Source: Linnemannia hyalina (lineage: Eukaryota > Mortierellomycota > Mortierellomycetes > Mortierellales > Mortierellaceae). Taken from it: 64,000 nucleotides of DNA. The notes below the pieces were generated by a model. The model made no database searches. It was not told where the DNA came from and was given only the letters and a program-made list of their open reading frames with translations. This document shows, piece after piece, positions 63,601 through 64,000 of this stretch; position 1 is the stretch's first letter, and each line of letters starts with the position of its first letter. The stretch covers positions 2,542,001 through 2,606,000 of the forward strand of contig JAHRHY010000001.1 in assembly GCA_019671135.1 (NCBI GenBank), read 5' to 3'. The translations under genes and the position numbers were made by a program.

Positions 63601-63792
63601 TTTACAGAGTCTTTGGTGATTAGATTGGACGTGTATTCGATACGATATTTCGCACAAGATGGCAAACTTAGAACTGTTGTTGGTCCTTCCGAGACTCTGT
63701 CTCGTCATCGCGTAACCCACCTAGGTGACATGTGGCCTGAAGACCATCACTATCGCTTTCTACAGCACGTTCTCCCAGTGTACTCTTTTTGA
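60664..63792 (+). pseudogene. Coiled-coil/leucine-rich family pseudogene, nearly full length
   Basis: The start, first exon (60664-60845), phase-2 intron and acceptor (exon 2 from 61006) are preserved. Just after the splice a one-base loss shifts YDPQ.. out of the frame that carries VTHYPNHTIDIV, and another change returns to the main frame by 61155. The coiled coil (QEQAASKEREERMLQEQAES) and the core NYELHEYPIPRLFVVL follow. At 61757-61759 TAG replaces the glutamate codon of FFLCEC. From 61809 the frame is open again (NGIHLAKHEGYELSRPTEFF, LAALEGADLRRLDTFLRNND) to a shift near 62815, with further breaks near 63040 and 63300. The final segment ends DHHYRFLQHVLPVYSF. Damage is limited to one stop and about five frame changes, so inactivation looks recent. 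It is the closest relative of the fragment at 905. Confidence 0.88.
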
Positions 63793-64000
63793 AGAACTTC
63801 ATTTTTTCTTGGTTCTCTTCTCGCTATTCTTGATTCTTCTTTTTTTTCCCCCGGTTCCCCGGTTCTCTTCCTTCGTCTTCGTCTTCGTTTCCCTTCTTCT
63901 CCATATCGTGACTAAAATGCGCTCATTAATAACACATGATGTTGAAAAAGTCCATTTGTGAGTATATATTAACAGAAAGAAAAACAGAAAAAGGTATTGT

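Overview
The window looks like a gene-poor, repeat-rich stretch of a filamentous fungal nuclear genome, most likely an early-diverging lineage of the Mortierella type. Reasons: short GT-AG introns, pyrimidine-rich promoters with poly-A/T runs, GET2 and a mitochondrial L51/S25-type ribosomal protein as single-copy eukaryotic genes, and an unusually dense array of F-box/leucine-rich genes. The lineage call is inference; no database search was possible.

Layout. 1-143: start of an FAD monooxygenase (minus). 0.9-5.2 kb: two pseudogene pieces from different families fused head to tail, then an intact F-box gene. 6.2-12.5 kb: a conserved island with a DUF6463-like membrane protein, a five-exon DDT/WHIM chromatin protein, the mitochondrial ribosomal protein mL61 and GET2. 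12.9-30.6 kb: an F-box/LRR cluster with four intact genes, three broken ones and a frame-broken signal-peptide relic. 31.0-34.9 kb: an intact member of an uncharacterised coiled-coil/LRR family and a hidden two-exon microprotein gene. 35.6-38.2 kb: a near-perfect second copy of the 23.1-26.3 kb block, carrying an intact F-box gene. 38.8-40.6 kb: pseudogene scraps. 44.3-47.5 kb: second intact member of the coiled-coil/LRR family. 49.1-51.6 kb: an F-box pseudogene split by an insert. 52.4-58.3 kb: a phospholipase A2-like secreted protein, a 333-bp tandem array, a cysteine-rich secreted protein and a Tc1/mariner relic. 60.7-63.8 kb: a recently broken third member of the coiled-coil/LRR family.

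Two multigene families dominate: F-box/LRR (13 loci, 6 intact) and a family with an N-terminal domain of about 60 residues, a coiled coil, a conserved NYELHEYPIPRLFV core and irregular leucine-rich repeats (5 loci, 2 intact). Both end in fast-diverging leucine-rich regions. F-box proteins are substrate receptors of SCF ubiquitin ligases. The mixture of intact, truncated, fused, duplicated and transposon-hit copies is what birth-and-death evolution of a recognition repertoire looks like. All five copies of the palindrome TGCATGCA that I found lie 230-370 bp upstream of start codons, including those of both families and of the microprotein, which suggests shared regulation.
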